Source: Bin5 sp034422415 | GTDB lineage: Bacteria; Chloroflexota; Anaerolineae; Caldilineales; Caldilineaceae | Assembly: GCA_965202955.1 (NCBI GenBank) | Contig: OZ241871.1 | Span: forward strand, 2,108,001 to 2,172,000 | Direction: 5' to 3' | Length of the DNA: 64,000 nucleotides | In this document: positions 42,777 through 48,861 of the stretch, one piece after another | Layout: each line of letters starts with the position of its first letter | How positions within the stretch are numbered: the stretch's first letter is position 1 | Position numbers and translations under genes: made by a program | The notes under the pieces: generated by a model | Database searches by the model: none | What the model was told of the DNA's origin: nothing | What the model saw: only the letters and a program-made list of their open reading frames with translations

Positions 42777-45167
42777 CTACCCTCCCGCCGTCCGGCCCTT
42801 CGGCATGCGGTAGCCGACGCGGGCCTCGGTGAAGATGTAGGTCGGGTCGCCCGCGTCGTCGCCCAGCTTGCGCCGCAGCCTGCGCACGACGGTGCGCATG
42901 GGCCGCAGGTCGCGGCTGTCCTTCACCCCCCACACCCGCTCCAGAAGTTGCGCGTAGGTCAGCACCCGGCCGTCGCCGACCGAGAGCTCGGCCAGCATCC
43001 GGTACTCCAGCGGCAGCAGATGCAGCGGCCGGCCGGCAAGGGTCACACTGCGCGCGGCGTAGTCGATCGTCAGGTCGCCCAGCACGTACGGCCCCTGTGG
43101 TTCGGGGACCTCCCGCCGGCGCAGGGCCGCCGCGATCCGCGCCGCCAGCTCGGTCGGCGAGAAGGGTTTGACCACGTAATCGGCGGCGCCCGTGTTGAGG
43201 GCGCCGGCGATCAGCTCGTCGCGGCCGTAGGCGGAAAGGAAGATCACCGGCACGTCCGCCCGCGCCAGCATCTCCTTCATCAGCTCGATGCCGTCGGCCC
43301 CGGGCAGCACCACGTCCAGCAGGACAAGATGGGGCCGCTCCTCCTCCATCAGACGGAGCGCCTCCGCCGCATCCCCGGCCACTATCGGCGCGTAACCCGA
43401 TTGGATGAGGGCGTTGCGCACGTAGCGCAGGTCCTGCGGGTCGTCGTCCACCGCCAGCACCCGCACCTGTTCTTCCGTCTCCTCCCTGGCCGTGCCGCGT
43501 GCCGCGGCCGCCGCGCGTCCGGCCAGCGCCGCGCCCCCGGCGTCGGCGACCGTCGGCAGCGTGAAGGTGAAGCGGGCGCCCAGCCCCGGCCCGTCGCTCT
43601 CGGCCCAGATGCGGCCGCCGTGCGCCTCCACGATCCCCTTGCAGATCGCCAGCCCCAGGCCCGTGTCCCCGCCCTGCTCCTCCGACTGCACGATCGAGAA
43701 CTTGCGGAACAGGCGCGGCAGGCTCTCCGCGGGGATGCCCCGTCCCTCGTCGGCCACCGAGACCGCAACGTGAACGCCCTCCCGCGCCGCGCTCACCCGG
43801 ATGACCGACGACTCCGGCGAGTGGCGGGCCGCGTTGGTCAGCAGATTGCCCAGCACCTGGACGATGCGCCGCCTGTCCGCCAGCACCAGCGGCAGGTCCG
43901 GCGCGATGTCGATGGCGAGATGGCTGCGGCCGCCGGCCGCCGTGAAGGCGTTTCTGGCCCTGTCCACCAGCACGGCCGCCTCGGCCGGCTCGGGACTGAC
44001 CGCCAGCGTGCCGGTCTCGATGTGGGCCACGTCAAGCAGGTCGGAGACCAGGCCGTGCATGTGGTCGGCCTGCTCCCCGATGATGCGGAAGAACTGGCGC
44101 ACCACCACCGGGTCCAGGTCGGTGTGCGACTCCAGCACCGTCGCGGCCGAGCCCTTGATCGAGGTCAGGGGCGCGCGCAGCTCGTGGCTGACCATCGCCA
44201 GGAACTCGGCCCGCAGCCGCTCCAGCTCCTCCACCGCGGCCATGTCCTGCAGAGTGACGACCACCGACTCCACGACGCCCTGCTCTGAAAGAATCGGCGT
44301 GGCGTTGAGCAGCACCCTGACGCTCCTGCCGTCAGGGACGCGCAGCACGATCTCCTCGGCCCGCAGCGTCTCCCCCGCGCTCAGCAGCTCGGCCAGGGGG
44401 AACTCGCGCAGCGAGACCTCGCGCCCGTCGGCGCGGCGTACGCTGATCACGTCCAGGAGCATTTCAGGCGGCTGGCCGGGGTCGCGCAGTCCGTTCGCGA
44501 TGCGCCGCGCCTCCCGGTTGAGCGACTTGAGCGCGCCGGTCAGGGCGTCGAAGACCACCACGGCCACCGGGGAGGTGTCGATCAGCGTCTCCAGGTCGGC
44601 GCGGGCGCGCCGCTCCTCCCGGTGCCGGCGCGCGTTGATGATGACCAGCGCCGCCTGCGAGGCGAACATGACCAGGGTCTGTTCGTCCTCGCGGCTGAAT
44701 TCACGCCCGTCCTCGCGCCCGGTCAGGAAGATGTTGCCCACCCGCTCGCTGCCGTGGTGTATCTGCGACGACAGGAAGGGCGACGCCGGCCCCACCGGCA
44801 GGGGCAGACGGAAGCCGGCGAAGCCCAGGGACCTGACGTAACCCACCAGGTCGGGGATGCGCAGGGGTTCGGAGACGCTGCCCAGGCGCTCGAAAATCTC
44901 CAACCCGTCCGGGGTCTGCCAGATCTGTTCGGCCTCCTCGCCGCCCATCCCCGAGGACAGGAAGTCCTGCACCCGTCCCGCGCCGTCCAGCAGGGTCATC
45001 ACCCCGTAGCGCGCGCCGGTCAGCGCGCGCGCCGAGTCGAGGGCGCCCTGCAGCACCGTGTCGAAGTCGAGGCTCTCGTTGATGCGCAGGCTGGCCTCGC
45101 TCAGCCTGGCGAGCCGCTCCCGCAGCGCGGTCTCCTCCTCAGGCGCCGGTTGGCGTCGTCGTTTCAT
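42777..45167 (-). CDS. Single-chain histidine kinase - receiver - winged-helix regulator
   Basis: This 796-aa protein starts at ATG 45167 after GAGGTGAGGGG. Domains in order: GAF (about 10-180), PAS-like (195-310), HisKA with phospho-His in MVSHELRAPLTSIKG (near residue 328), ATPase domain with NLLTNAARHS and GDTGLGLAICKG, receiver with VDDDPQDLR and LLDVVLPGADG, and OmpR-type winged helix ending VVRRLRRKLGDD...FTEARVGYRMPKG, most like KdpE/PhoB. Having sensor, receiver and DNA-binding domain in one chain is unusual. No transmembrane span is visible, so it senses a cytoplasmic signal. A regulatory module lies just upstream at 45258. Confidence 0.88.
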   Translation of the reverse strand: MKRRRQPAPEEETALRERLARLSEASLRINESLDFDTVLQGALDSARALTGARYGVMTLLDGAGRVQDFLSSGMGGEEAEQIWQTPDGLEIFERLGSVSEPLRIPDLVGYVRSLGFAGFRLPLPVGPASPFLSSQIHHGSERVGNIFLTGREDGREFSREDEQTLVMFASQAALVIINARRHREERRARADLETLIDTSPVAVVVFDALTGALKSLNREARRIANGLRDPGQPPEMLLDVISVRRADGREVSLREFPLAELLSAGETLRAEEIVLRVPDGRSVRVLLNATPILSEQGVVESVVVTLQDMAAVEELERLRAEFLAMVSHELRAPLTSIKGSAATVLESHTDLDPVVVRQFFRIIGEQADHMHGLVSDLLDVAHIETGTLAVSPEPAEAAVLVDRARNAFTAAGGRSHLAIDIAPDLPLVLADRRRIVQVLGNLLTNAARHSPESSVIRVSAAREGVHVAVSVADEGRGIPAESLPRLFRKFSIVQSEEQGGDTGLGLAICKGIVEAHGGRIWAESDGPGLGARFTFTLPTVADAGGAALAGRAAAAARGTAREETEEQVRVLAVDDDPQDLRYVRNALIQSGYAPIVAGDAAEALRLMEEERPHLVLLDVVLPGADGIELMKEMLARADVPVIFLSAYGRDELIAGALNTGAADYVVKPFSPTELAARIAAALRRREVPEPQGPYVLGDLTIDYAARSVTLAGRPLHLLPLEYRMLAELSVGDGRVLTYAQLLERVWGVKDSRDLRPMRTVVRRLRRKLGDDAGDPTYIFTEARVGYRMPKGRTAGG

Positions 45168-45257
45168 CCCCTCACCTCGCTTGGACTGCGCAGGCCCCTT
45201 CCCCCGGGCCGCAGGATTCGGCGTCCACCGCGGCAACTATACCAGATTCGGCGAAAA

Positions 45258-45321
45258 CTCACAAGAAGTCACGATCAATCGCCCGCCAGGTCACGTAAAT
45301 GTCATATGTGCGTGGTAAGCT
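45258..45321 (+). promoter_or_regulatory. Pho-box-like module, copy A
   Basis: Half-sites CTCAC (45258), GTCAC (45268), GTCAC (45290) and GTCAT (45301) start 10, 22 and 11 bp apart; the -10-like TAAGCT (45316-45321) follows after exactly 10 bp. It reads toward the 44-aa gene at 45397 and lies 90 bp from the divergent kinase gene. The flanking 45206-45321 matches 48499-48614 without gaps. Confidence 0.7.
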
Positions 45322-45327
45322 GGAGCA

Positions 45328-45343
45328 GGTCCCTGCGGGGACC
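45328..45343 (+). promoter_or_regulatory. Small leader hairpin
   Basis: GGTCCC-tgcg-GGGACC forms a perfect 6-bp stem with a 4-base loop in the leader transcribed from module A. No role is known; it could protect the 5' end of the RNA. Confidence 0.35.
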
Positions 45344-45396
45344 AGGGATCTCTCTCTGACGCGCGCGGGACGATCAACGTTCACCTGAGACAGGTG

Positions 45397-45531
45397 ATGG
45401 AAGCGCTGACCTACTTTGATCTCACCGACACGATTCTGGCGACTCTGGCGACCTTTCTGCTGGCGGCGGCACTCTATCCGCTGATCACGCGGCTGGGGGA
45501 CTGGCTCAACGACGCGAAGCGGGTGGTTTGA
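45397..45531 (+). CDS. Small membrane protein, 44 aa
   Basis: The reading frame MEALTYFDLTDTILATLATF... has a hydrophobic central helix (LATLATFLLAAALYPLI) and a charged C-terminus ending DAKRVV. It starts 75 bp after module A's -10. A GTG directly before the ATG is an alternative start; the ribosome site is weak. No family is recognised. Confidence 0.5.
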   Translation: MEALTYFDLTDTILATLATFLLAAALYPLITRLGDWLNDAKRVV

Positions 45532-45564
45532 ACCGCTTTTCCCAGGCGACAACCGGATTTGGGC

Positions 45565-45593
45565 TTGACAGGTGAATGCAAATCGGGCATGCT
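45565..45593 (+). promoter_or_regulatory. Putative promoter for the 80-aa coiled-coil gene
   Basis: A perfect TTGACA (45565-45570) is followed after 17 bp by catgct (45588-45593), a weak -10. The gene starts at 45637. Confidence 0.45.
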
Positions 45594-45636
45594 TAGGGTA
45601 GCGACTGGGAGGAACTCCGAAAGGAATTGGTGTGAA

Positions 45637-45879
45637 ATGACGGCCCAAGCCGACGGCGCTCTCTCGATTCAAGTGGCCCAACTTGAGACCAAGCACGACA
45701 GTCTGAAAGAACGTGTTGACAACCAGGAGAACCGAACAGAAGAGGTTCAGACTCGTTTATCGAGCATTGACATCTCCATTGGCGAGATCAAAATGGAACT
45801 TCGCTGGATAAAATGGGTTCTGCTGGTCGGCATTCCTGGACTGTTGGTTTTGCAAGGCTGGGAGCTGTTCGCAAAATGA
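45637..45879 (+). CDS. Small coiled-coil protein with C-terminal membrane anchor, 80 aa
   Basis: A soluble helical part with heptad pattern (VAQLETKHDSLKERVDNQENR...TRLSSIDISIGEIKMEL) is followed by the membrane span WVLLVGIPGLLVLQGW. The layout resembles phage-type XhlA proteins and DUF1640-like proteins. AAAGGAATT precedes ATG 45637. Three more proteins of this layout lie at 46810, 47524 and 63708. A strong terminator follows. Confidence 0.7.
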   Translation: MTAQADGALSIQVAQLETKHDSLKERVDNQENRTEEVQTRLSSIDISIGEIKMELRWIKWVLLVGIPGLLVLQGWELFAK

Positions 45880-45925
45880 GATCCCTGATGGCCTGATTTA
45901 CCCCCAACATCACCACAGCTCAAAC

Positions 45926-45955
45926 AACCCGCCAGCAGTCATGCTGGCGGGTTTT
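45926..45955 (+). terminator. Rho-independent terminator
   Basis: AACCCGCCAGCA-gtca-TGCTGGCGGGTT is a perfect 12-bp stem followed directly by TT in GGTTTTGC. It ends the transcript of the 80-aa coiled-coil gene. Confidence 0.9.
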
Positions 45956-46063
45956 GCATTCCAACGGAATCTTGGTCTGCTGAAAGATCGTCTTGGAGAG
46001 AACATTGAAACTGCTCTTGCAAGCGTGGCAGTTTATCGCCAAATCTATATAGGCCCCCAAAAT

Positions 46064-46127
46064 ATCACAAAAAGTCGCGGAAAGTTGGCCGGCAAGTCAT
46101 TGAAATGTCATACCCGCGTGGTATACT
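46064..46127 (+). promoter_or_regulatory. Pho-box-like module, copy B
   Basis: ATCAC (46064), GTCGC (46074), GTCAT (46096), GTCAT (46107) have the same 10/22/11 spacing as copy A, and TATACT (46122-46127) follows 10 bp after the last half-site. The flanks do not match copies A and C, so the shared spacing is not simple duplication. It reads toward the gene at 46223. Confidence 0.75.
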
Positions 46128-46222
46128 GTCCCGTAGCGTCCTATCTCTTTTGGAACGCTTATTGGCGTAAGGCCCTCATCATGTGAGGTTGTGCCGCAAC
46201 GCATGGACAAGGAGGATCTAAA

Positions 46223-46579
46223 GTGAAAGACAAACTGCTCCAACCCGTGGTCTTCAATGTGATTACGATTGTGGCGATGTTGTATGGCCTGACCCTGGGG
46301 GTCGTGCGCGGGCCGGGGCTCCTTTCCAGTTCGACCGAGATCACGTTGACGCTTGCGGAACTCGCGCAAACGGGTGAACCGGTAGACGAAGACCTGGTCG
46401 CGACATTTGCGGCCGACCAGGACCTACGTACGGGACTGCTCAACCAGGTGCTCGTGGCCATGGTTATTGCAATTCTGGCCAATGTCGTCGCCAACTATCT
46501 TGGCCGGGGAAGGCAGCATGAGAACTCTGCCAGGATTCGCGAGTTGGAGGCGGAACTGCGTGGACTGCGGGGGGGTTAG
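46223..46579 (+). CDS. Two-span small membrane protein, 118 aa
   Basis: The start is GTG 46223, with AAGGAGG 7 bases upstream, a near-perfect ribosome site. Spans: VVFNVITIVAMLYGLTLGVV and LNQVLVAMVIAILANVVANYL, with a short loop between and a coiled-coil-like C-terminus (SARIRELEAELRGLRGG). It is the first gene after module B. No family is recognised. Confidence 0.75.
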   Translation: MKDKLLQPVVFNVITIVAMLYGLTLGVVRGPGLLSSSTEITLTLAELAQTGEPVDEDLVATFAADQDLRTGLLNQVLVAMVIAILANVVANYLGRGRQHENSARIRELEAELRGLRGG

Positions 46580-46616
46580 CGCCTCCGGCCCGCTCAGGTA
46601 GTCCTCGACACAGTCG

Positions 46617-46808
46617 ATGCTGAAACGGGGTTACGTGGGCGTATTCCACCATTTCAGCCCCAAACATCTGCACCGTTATTTGTACGAGTTCAGCGGTCGC
46701 TGGAACATGGGTGATGCGTCGGGCGTCGGGCGGATGGATACCCTGCTGAGTGCCTCGCCGGGCGTGCGGCTGACTTATGAAGAATTGATTGAGGATGACG
46801 AGGAGTAG
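46617..46808 (+). pseudogene. IS1595/ISXO2-like transposase, C-terminal remnant
   Basis: The 63 residues MLKRGYVGVFHHFSPKHLHR...EFSGRWN and the ending VRLTYEELIEDDEE match the C-terminal end of IS1595-family (ISXO2-like DDE) transposases, including the LLKRGYVGTFHH-type motif and the RLTYxxL tail. A stop lies in frame just upstream, and the rest of the transposase and inverted repeats are missing. Confidence 0.75.
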
Positions 46809-46809
46809 G

Positions 46810-47049
46810 CTATTGGCCGGAAAGAGAAAGGACTGCTTGCCATAGCAATGAAGTCTGAACGATCATTCCGATCAGGATGGTGATGGCGATGCCGACGATC
46901 CATTTTATGATTCGATTTTCGGATTTAGCCAAATCTTCCTTTGTTGCCAAATGTTCGTAAGCGCCTGCAAGCCTGCTTGTCTTTTCAGACTCATTGTTAA
47001 CGCGGTCTTCCAGCCTTTCAAAGCGACTTGTATCCAGTGTGGTAGCCAT
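46810..47049 (-). CDS. Small coiled-coil protein with membrane anchor, 79 aa
   Basis: It begins MATTLDTSRFERLEDRVNN, has the EHLATKEDLAKSENRIIKW motif, and ends in a hydrophobic span (IVGIAITILIGMIVQTSLLW). The EHLATK-DLA motif is also in the protein at 47524, so they are members of one family. GGAGG precedes the ATG by about 8 bases. Confidence 0.75.
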   Translation of the reverse strand: MATTLDTSRFERLEDRVNNESEKTSRLAGAYEHLATKEDLAKSENRIIKWIVGIAITILIGMIVQTSLLWQAVLSLSGQ

Positions 47050-47071
47050 AGAGTCGCCTCCTCATGCACGG

Positions 47072-47101
47072 ATTGTACCATTAGATTATTGGTATACCCA
47101 A
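47072..47101 (-). promoter_or_regulatory. Promoter for the 79-aa coiled-coil gene
   Basis: On the reverse strand ttgggt and tacaat are spaced 18 bp. ATTGG-tatac-CCAAT is an inverted repeat overlapping the -35 region. Confidence 0.45.
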
Positions 47102-47102
47102 T

Positions 47103-47231
47103 GTGCGACTTTTAGTTGGCGACCAAGTCATCATAGACGAAGAAGGGAAATGGACCCCGGCTGTCGAAGATGGGAAAGGGGTTCTGATTTCTGCCAGTGA
47201 GATTAGCACGGTCGAATTTTGGCCCTCTTGA
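47103..47231 (+). CDS. Possible small acidic protein, 42 aa
   Basis: From GTG 47103 the frame reads VRLLVGDQVIIDEEGKW then ...GVLISASEISTVEFWPS. The composition is protein-like, but there is no ribosome site; a leaderless transcript is possible, since ggtatac lies just upstream. It may instead be chance. Confidence 0.35.
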   Translation: MRLLVGDQVIIDEEGKWTPAVEDGKGVLISASEISTVEFWPS

Positions 47232-47251
47232 GAATGAGAAAAGGAACAAAT

Positions 47252-47422
47252 ATGAGCTTCAATAGAAGAAGACCCCAAACGAAGCCCTCCCACGAAACTC
47301 GACCTGCGCATTCCCCTTCGTGGCAGCAGAACGGGTATCAACCTACTGTAAGCAAGCTCCCCACAGATAAGCCCCCTAAGAGTGTCCCGGCCAAAGGGGG
47401 TAGCAGTGGCAAGAAGAAGTAG
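47252..47422 (+). CDS. Small basic protein, 56 aa
   Basis: Starts at ATG 47252 after AAAGGA. The sequence MSFNRRRPQTKPSHETRPAH, and the lysine-rich tail VPAKGGSSGKKK, are very basic and probably disordered. A nucleic-acid-binding role is possible. No homologue is recognised. It is followed by a strong terminator. Confidence 0.55.
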   Translation: MSFNRRRPQTKPSHETRPAHSPSWQQNGYQPTVSKLPTDKPPKSVPAKGGSSGKKK

Positions 47423-47433
47423 CTTCGGACGCT

Positions 47434-47463
47434 AACACTCCTGTGGTAACCCACCGGAGTGTT
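47434..47463 (+). terminator. Rho-independent terminator
   Basis: AACACTCC pairs with GGAGTGTT, with an inner GTGG/CCAC stem, followed by gtaatcttttcc. It ends the transcript of the basic protein gene. Confidence 0.7.
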
Positions 47464-47523
47464 GTAATCTTTTCCTTTCCGTTTGCAGGAGGAGAAAGCT
47501 ACGAAGTCGAAAGGGGGCAATCA

Positions 47524-47694
47524 ATGGCGACGACTACTGAGCATGGAGAACGCATAGCGCGTCTTGAAGGAACTTCTGAGCATTTAGCCACTAAAGCAGA
47601 CCTAGCCAACTTGAGGACTTGGCTTATTGTGATTGTAGTGGGGTCTGGCTTCACTTTCGAGATTTTGATTCCCAGGCTATTGGGTTGGGGATAG
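47524..47694 (+). CDS. Small coiled-coil protein with membrane anchor, 56 aa
   Basis: MATTTEHGERIARLEGTSEH then LATKADLANLRTW, followed by a hydrophobic tail (LIVIVVGSGFTFEILI). It shares the EHLATK-DLA motif with the reverse-strand 79-aa protein. AAAGGGGG lies 8 bases before the ATG. The next gene starts 12 bases later. Confidence 0.7.
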   Translation: MATTTEHGERIARLEGTSEHLATKADLANLRTWLIVIVVGSGFTFEILIPRLLGWG

Positions 47695-47706
47695 GACGAA
47701 GATACC

Positions 47707-47874
47707 ATGAACAACAAAAACAGAAACCAAAAAAATAGGCAAAAACGTCCGCGTGGCAGACCAGTCAAGAGTTCCTATCCTGAACGTATTGACGCCTCGC
47801 CGGAGAAAATTGCGGAGATGGTGCTGCGAATGCCACCTAAGAAGAAAGGTGAGTGGCGGTATGAGAAGAAGTAG
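47707..47874 (+). CDS. Small AT-hook-like protein, 55 aa
   Basis: The N-terminus is Asn/Lys/Arg-rich, then RPRGRPVKSSYPERIDASPE. The R-G-R-P core is the AT-hook signature for binding the DNA minor groove. A short helix (PEKIAEMVLRMPPKK) follows. I recall similar short RGRPVK proteins in marine Chloroflexota, but this is from memory. It starts 12 bases after the 56-aa gene. Confidence 0.65.
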   Translation: MNNKNRNQKNRQKRPRGRPVKSSYPERIDASPEKIAEMVLRMPPKKKGEWRYEKK

Positions 47875-47903
47875 CGTCTACCAGTTCAAAATGTGCATAG
47901 GTA

Positions 47904-47909
47904 TATAAT
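47904..47909 (+). promoter_or_regulatory. -10 element before the 73-aa frame
   Basis: A perfect TATAAT lies 14 bp before the TTG at 47924. A -35 is not clear. Transcripts starting here would be nearly leaderless. Confidence 0.35.
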
Positions 47910-47923
47910 CCCCTTTCCTTACC

Positions 47924-48145
47924 TTGGTTATAACAAACCAACAATTACCAGGACGCCTGTATCGCCTTCTTCCTCAACTGCAAGATAGCGAAATTGAGAC
48001 GCTTGCAGTAGACCAAGGTTTTATCCAATTCTTGGAACAAGCTAGAAGCTATGAGTTTACACTACTTGCTACTCAGGACGGAAACAAACGCGCAATACAA
48101 CTTACCTCTTACAACAACGTTGTAAAGTATTTCATGCTAGAATAG
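47924..48145 (+). CDS. Possible small protein, 73 aa (TTG start)
   Basis: The frame VITNQQLPGRLYRLLPQL...IETLAVDQGFIQFLEQARS to VVKYFMLE has a normal soluble-protein composition and lower GC than the neighbours. There is no good ribosome site. It may be a real gene from a leaderless RNA; no family recognised. Confidence 0.45.
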   Translation: MVITNQQLPGRLYRLLPQLQDSEIETLAVDQGFIQFLEQARSYEFTLLATQDGNKRAIQLTSYNNVVKYFMLE

Positions 48146-48205
48146 CCTTGTCCCCGCTCAACTTGATTTGACAAATTCTGCAATTAGTGCTGCGCGGCAG
48201 AATCA

Positions 48206-48244
48206 AACGCCCACTTCGGAATCCCGCATCCCGAAGTGGGCGTT
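48206..48244. repeat. Long hairpin (14-bp arms)
   Basis: AACGCCCACTTCGG pairs perfectly with CCGAAGTGGGCGTT around an 11-base loop. Without a strong U run on the plus strand and with only TTTGATT on the minus strand, it is at best a weak bidirectional terminator; it may be a repetitive element. Confidence 0.7.
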
Positions 48245-48550
48245 GTCATTCAGGCACTTCTTGGCACAGATGGCTTTGGCTGCGACGCGAATGGATTTGC
48301 CGCGGCGCATAGCCGAACAGATGACGCGTCCACCCTGATGGTCGGGTCCCCCTGATCCTCTTGCCGGCCGCCGGGCGTCGCCGCCGTTTCCTGCCCGGCG
48401 CGCCGCCCCTCCACAGGCCGGCAATCTACGCCCCGGCCTGCGCTCCGGTTTGCGGGGCCGGCTGCACGCACCCCCTCGCCGCCGCTGCCCGGCCTGCGGG
48501 GCCGCAGGAACCGGCCTCCGCCGCGGCAACTGTACCAGATTCGCCAAAAT
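48245..48550. other. GC-rich intergenic stretch, no supported gene
   Basis: No convincing gene is seen. A short reverse frame near 48245-48310 reads MRRGKSIRVAAKAIC, resembling the first residues of NUDIX proteins, but nothing follows. The 3' part (48499-48550) is the non-binding-site part of a duplication shared with 45206-45257. Confidence 0.5.
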
Positions 48551-48614
48551 ATCACAATATATCACGTAAATCCGTCCGTCAGGTCACGTATATGTCATAT
48601 GCGTGGTGTATACT
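48551..48614 (+). promoter_or_regulatory. Pho-box-like module, copy C, upstream of the giant gene
   Basis: ATCAC (48551), ATCAC (48561), GTCAC (48583), GTCAT (48594) repeat the 10/22/11 spacing; TATACT (48609-48614) follows 10 bp after. Expected transcription starts near 48621, about 117 bases before the upstream ATG at 48738. Confidence 0.75.
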
Positions 48615-48737
48615 GTGGTCGGTGCGTGTACCCAACGAGTTGGGAGGTATGCGCGTTTACCTTATGGCAGGCGCAACCTGAACACCGACGCGGCGGACAA
48701 AGAGCGGAACGCGGTTGAAAATGGGAGGCAAGCGACA

Positions 48738-48836
48738 ATGACCAGCGCCAGGAACGACCACAGCAGCAGGAAGATAGGCCGCCAGGCGGCGCGCAAGCTT
48801 GTCGCCGCGCCCCTGACGCGTGCAGCACGCATGTTC
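48738..48836 (+). other. Leader frame of the giant gene, now out of frame
   Basis: ATG 48738 has GGGAGG 9 bases upstream, the best ribosome site in the region. It encodes MTSARNDHSSRKIGRQAARK and 13 more basic residues, then runs into the poly-G tract. With 22 Gs it continues in the wrong frame and stops at 49103; with one G fewer (or two more) it would read straight into the signal peptide of the giant protein. Confidence 0.6.
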
Positions 48837-48858
48837 GGGGGGGGGGGGGGGGGGGGGG
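48837..48858 (+). repeat. Poly-G tract, 22 G
   Basis: A single uninterrupted run of 22 G sits between the leader start and the ATG of the giant protein (48862). Homopolymer G/C runs are classic slipped-strand sites. The tract length decides whether the leader is fused to the giant protein. Homopolymers are also prone to sequencing error. Confidence 0.9.
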
Positions 48859-48861
48859 AGC

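Noticed and set aside
48203..48565. A 120-residue reverse frame, including a NUDIX-like start (SIRVAAKAIC)
   Set aside because: Only about 12 residues look familiar; the rest is Arg/Gly/Pro-rich, and the frame overlaps the long hairpin and regulatory module C. At best it is a tiny remnant.
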